Positions 4,883 through 7,131 of a stretch of 7,131 bases of DNA are shown piece by piece. The stretch's first letter is position 1. Each line of letters opens with the position of its first letter. The notes below the pieces were generated by a model. That model was not told where the DNA came from. It worked only from the letters and a program-made list of their open reading frames with translations, and did no database searches. Location of the stretch: NCBI GenBank assembly GCA_937927885.1, contig CALEZJ010000624.1, forward strand, positions 1 to 7,131. The letters are read 5' to 3'. The position numbers were made by a program, and so were the translations under genes. The stretch comes from an uncultured Paracoccaceae bacterium. Lineage in GTDB: Bacteria; Pseudomonadota; Alphaproteobacteria; Rhodobacterales; Rhodobacteraceae.

Positions 4883-7131
4883 GGTCCCCCCTCTCTGAGC
4901 ATTGGTTTCAACTGGCGCAACCTGAGCGCGTTGGTCAAGACGAAGACCGACGACAGCGCCATTGCCCCCGCTCCCAGCATCGGCGACAGCAAAAGACCAA
5001 AGGCCGGATACAGAGCCCCCGCCGCCACCGGAATGAGCGCGGCATTATAGACAAAAGCCCAGAACAGGTTCTGGCGAATATTGGTGATCACCTTGCGGCT
5101 GAGGTGGATCGCATTGACCACCCCCGACAAATCGCCCGAGACCAGCACAACCTCGGCGGCCTCGACCGCCACATCGGTGCCGGTGCCGATCGCCAGCCCC
5201 ACATCCGCCGCTGCCAGCGCGGGTGCGTCGTTCAGCCCGTCCCCGACAAAGGCCACCTTGCGCCCCCCCGCGCGCAACCCCTCCAGGGCAGCGACCTTGC
5301 CTGCCGGCAGAACCTCGGCCACCACAGTGTCGATCTCCAGATCGGCGGCAATGGCGCGGGCGGTGGGTTCCGTATCGCCCGAGATCATCGCGACCTGAAG
5401 CCCCTCGGCGTGCAGGGCCGCAATGGCGGCGCGTGAGCCAGGCTTGATCCTGTCGGCAACCAGAAACAATGCCTGGGGCTGACCATCGAGCGCCAGAAAC
5501 AGCGGGGTCTGGCCCTTGGCCGCCCCTTCGGCGGCGTGCCGGGCCAGTTCGCCCAGCGCAATACCCTCGCGCGCCATCAGCCGCTCGGCCCCGATCAGCA
5601 CCGCCTTTCCCGCAACCCGCGCTGACAGTCCGAAGCCCGGCAGCGCCGTCACCCCCTCGGCCTGTGGCAGGTCCAGCCCCTGCGCCGCGCGCTGTATGGC
5701 GCCTGCCACCGGGTGTTCCGACCCCGCCTCGACCGCCGCCGCCAGCGCCAAAGCGCGAGCGGGATCGGTGGCATGGGTGGCCACCAGTTCGGGCCGCCCC
5801 TCGGTCAGGGTGCCGGTCTTGTCAAAGGCGACGACCGCGACCTCATGCAGCGTCTGCAACGCATCGCCGCGCCGAAACAGCACCCCCATCTCGGCGCCAC
5901 GACCGGTGCCGACCATGATCGAGGTCGGCGTTGCCAGTCCCATCGCGCAGGGGCAGGCGATGATCAGGACGGCCACCCCCGCCACCAGCGCCTCGGCCAG
6001 ACCGGGGCCCAGCGCCAGCCACAGGGAAAAGGTCAGCGCCGCCAGCGCCATAACCACCGGAACAAAGACGCGCGTCACCCGGTCAACCAGCGCCTGGATC
6101 GGCAGTTTGGCGCCCTGTGCCTCTTCGACCAGCCGGATGATGCGCGCCAACACCGTATCGGCCCCGACCGCCGTGGCGCGGTAGGTCAGCGCGCCATTTC
6201 CATTCAGGGTCCCCCCGGTCAGCGCTGCCCCGGGTTGCTTTGCAACCGGCAGGGGTTCGCCGGTCAGCATGCTTTCGTCAACCCAAGAGGTGCCGGTTTC
6301 CACCACGCCATCAACCGCCACCCGCTCGCCCGGGCGCAGGTGCAAGAGGTCCATGGCTGCCACATCGGCCAATGGCAGTTCGACCGTCTCGCTGCCTTTC
6401 TGTACCCGCACGGTCGCGGGCCTGAGCCCCACCAACCGCGCGATTGCCGCGCTGGCGCGACCCCGCGCGCGCGCCTCCAGCCAGCGGCCCAACAGGATCA
6501 GCGTGACAATGACCGCCGCAGCCTCGAAATAGACCACGCGCGAGGGTTCTGGAACCAGCCTCGGCGCCAGCATCACCAGGGTAGAATAGGCCCAGGCAGC
6601 GCCGGCCCCCAGGCTGACAAGGCTGTTCATGTCGGGCGCGCCGTGCCAAAGCGCGGGCAACCCGGACTGAAAGAACCGCAAACCGGGGCCGAACAGCACC
6701 AGCGAGGTCAGCACGAACTGGATGGCCCAAAGCGCGCGCGGCTCGATTACCCCGTGCAGCCAGTGGTGAAAGGCCGGGACCAGATGCCCGCCCATCTCTG
6801 CCACAAAGACCGGCAACGTCAGGACCGCGGCCATGACCACCGACCCGGCCAGCGCCGCCTGTTCGGCCGCGCGATGCGCCGCCAGATCGGCTCGGCCCGC
6901 ATCGCTGACCACCCGCGCATTGTAACCCAGCGCAACGCAAGCCTGCACCAGTGCCTCGGGAAGTGTCGACAGCGCCAGATGGCGCACGCTCGCCGCCTCG
7001 CTTGCCAGCGAAACACTGGCCTCCAGAACACCCGGCACCCGGCCCAGCGCCCCCTCCAGCCGCGAGACGCAGGTGGCACAGGTCATCCCGTCGACAGCCA
7101 GCAGCGTCACCTCCTCGACGGGGGTGAAGCC
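4864..7131 (-). CDS. copA: Cu(+)-exporting P1B-type ATPase, N terminus beyond window
   Basis: Inner-membrane pump that uses ATP to export Cu(+) from the cytoplasm. Numbering from the GTG at 7110: HMA domain GMTCATC (8-14) to about 66, four helices (about 87-208), actuator TGEP (283-286), the metal-binding CPC (386-388) in TM6, phosphorylated Asp430 in DKTGT, the SEHP histidine (464-467), and GDGLNDAP (623-630). The copper signature is complete: CPC, N-x6-YN-x4-P in TM7 (YN 688-689) and M-x2-SS in TM8 (717-721). This argues for Cu(+) over Zn/Cd/Pb pumps. The frame stays open to base 7131. The upstream residues GFTPVEE look like the end of a preceding HMA domain, and the GTG has a purine-rich GAGGAG touching it with no spacer. 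The true start is therefore probably outside, with a further HMA domain. It is the upstream gene of an operon with the CxxC protein. Confidence 0.95.
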   Translation of the reverse strand, partial: GFTPVEEVTLLAVDGMTCATCVSRLEGALGRVPGVLEASVSLASEAASVRHLALSTLPEALVQACVALGYNARVVSDAGRADLAAHRAAEQAALAGSVVMAAVLTLPVFVAEMGGHLVPAFHHWLHGVIEPRALWAIQFVLTSLVLFGPGLRFFQSGLPALWHGAPDMNSLVSLGAGAAWAYSTLVMLAPRLVPEPSRVVYFEAAAVIVTLILLGRWLEARARGRASAAIARLVGLRPATVRVQKGSETVELPLADVAAMDLLHLRPGERVAVDGVVETGTSWVDESMLTGEPLPVAKQPGAALTGGTLNGNGALTYRATAVGADTVLARIIRLVEEAQGAKLPIQALVDRVTRVFVPVVMALAALTFSLWLALGPGLAEALVAGVAVLIIACPCAMGLATPTSIMVGTGRGAEMGVLFRRGDALQTLHEVAVVAFDKTGTLTEGRPELVATHATDPARALALAAAVEAGSEHPVAGAIQRAAQGLDLPQAEGVTALPGFGLSARVAGKAVLIGAERLMAREGIALGELARHAAEGAAKGQTPLFLALDGQPQALFLVADRIKPGSRAAIAALHAEGLQVAMISGDTEPTARAIAADLEIDTVVAEVLPAGKVAALEGLRAGGRKVAFVGDGLNDAPALAAADVGLAIGTGTDVAVEAAEVVLVSGDLSGVVNAIHLSRKVITNIRQNLFWAFVYNAALIPVAAGALYPAFGLLLSPMLGAGAMALSSVFVLTNALRLRQLKPMLREGGPWKSGA

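Noticed and set aside
5516..6184. Plus-strand open frame of 222 codons opposite copA, rich in Ser, Ala and Pro
   Set aside because: Antisense shadow of the ATPase, with no domain and low-complexity composition.
1..7131. tRNA or rRNA genes, CRISPR arrays, insertion sequences, attachment sites, defence or toxin-antitoxin modules
   Set aside because: I looked on both strands for direct-repeat arrays, transposase-like proteins, terminal inverted repeats and small paired genes, and found none that I could support.

Overview
The window is about 7.1 kb of high-GC DNA. It carries five protein-coding genes and no RNA gene, mobile element or CRISPR array that I can see. Protein style points to an alphaproteobacterium of the Rhodobacteraceae type: the form of the valyl-tRNA synthetase, a 68-residue cold-shock protein with an Asp-Gly-Gly-Gly-Lys loop, and a RhlE-type helicase with an Ala/Lys/Arg-rich tail. 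This placement rests on recalled family resemblance, not on a search. The region reads as ordinary core genome, with short 3'-end and leader structures as the most interesting parts.

Layout. (1) Positions 1-2448 (+): valS, with its 5' end cut by the window edge. (2) Positions 2449-2574: a compact convergent intergenic region built almost symmetrically. Each flanking gene ends at an 8-bp perfect hairpin, followed downstream in its own direction by a 21-nt tail element. The two tail elements are inverted copies, 17 of 21 positions identical. (3) Positions 2575-3972 (-): a RhlE-type DEAD-box RNA helicase whose stop codon is the loop of its hairpin. (4) Positions 3973-4283: a divergent intergenic region of 311 bases. 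It holds the leaders of the helicase and the cold-shock gene, a 9-bp hairpin with a CCUCC loop in the helicase leader, and weak promoter candidates. (5) Positions 4284-4490 (+): a CspA-family cold-shock protein. (6) Positions 4491-4555: a short convergent gap ending in a hairpin that overlaps the next gene's stop codon. (7) Positions 4556-4882 (-): a small ArsC/Spx/YffB-fold thiol protein with a CxxC motif. (8) Positions 4864-7131 (-): a Cu(+)-exporting P1B-type ATPase (CopA), whose N terminus probably lies beyond the right edge.

How the genes relate. The ATPase and the CxxC protein form an operon read leftward, with a 19-bp overlap that suggests translational coupling. The helicase and the cold-shock protein are divergent and both act on RNA structure, so they may share cold or stress control; this is inference. 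valS is a housekeeping gene facing the helicase tail to tail. I do not see a new multigene system. The observations most worth testing are stop codons sitting in hairpin loops (helicase and CxxC gene), the inverted pair of tail elements between valS and the helicase, and the helicase leader hairpin.
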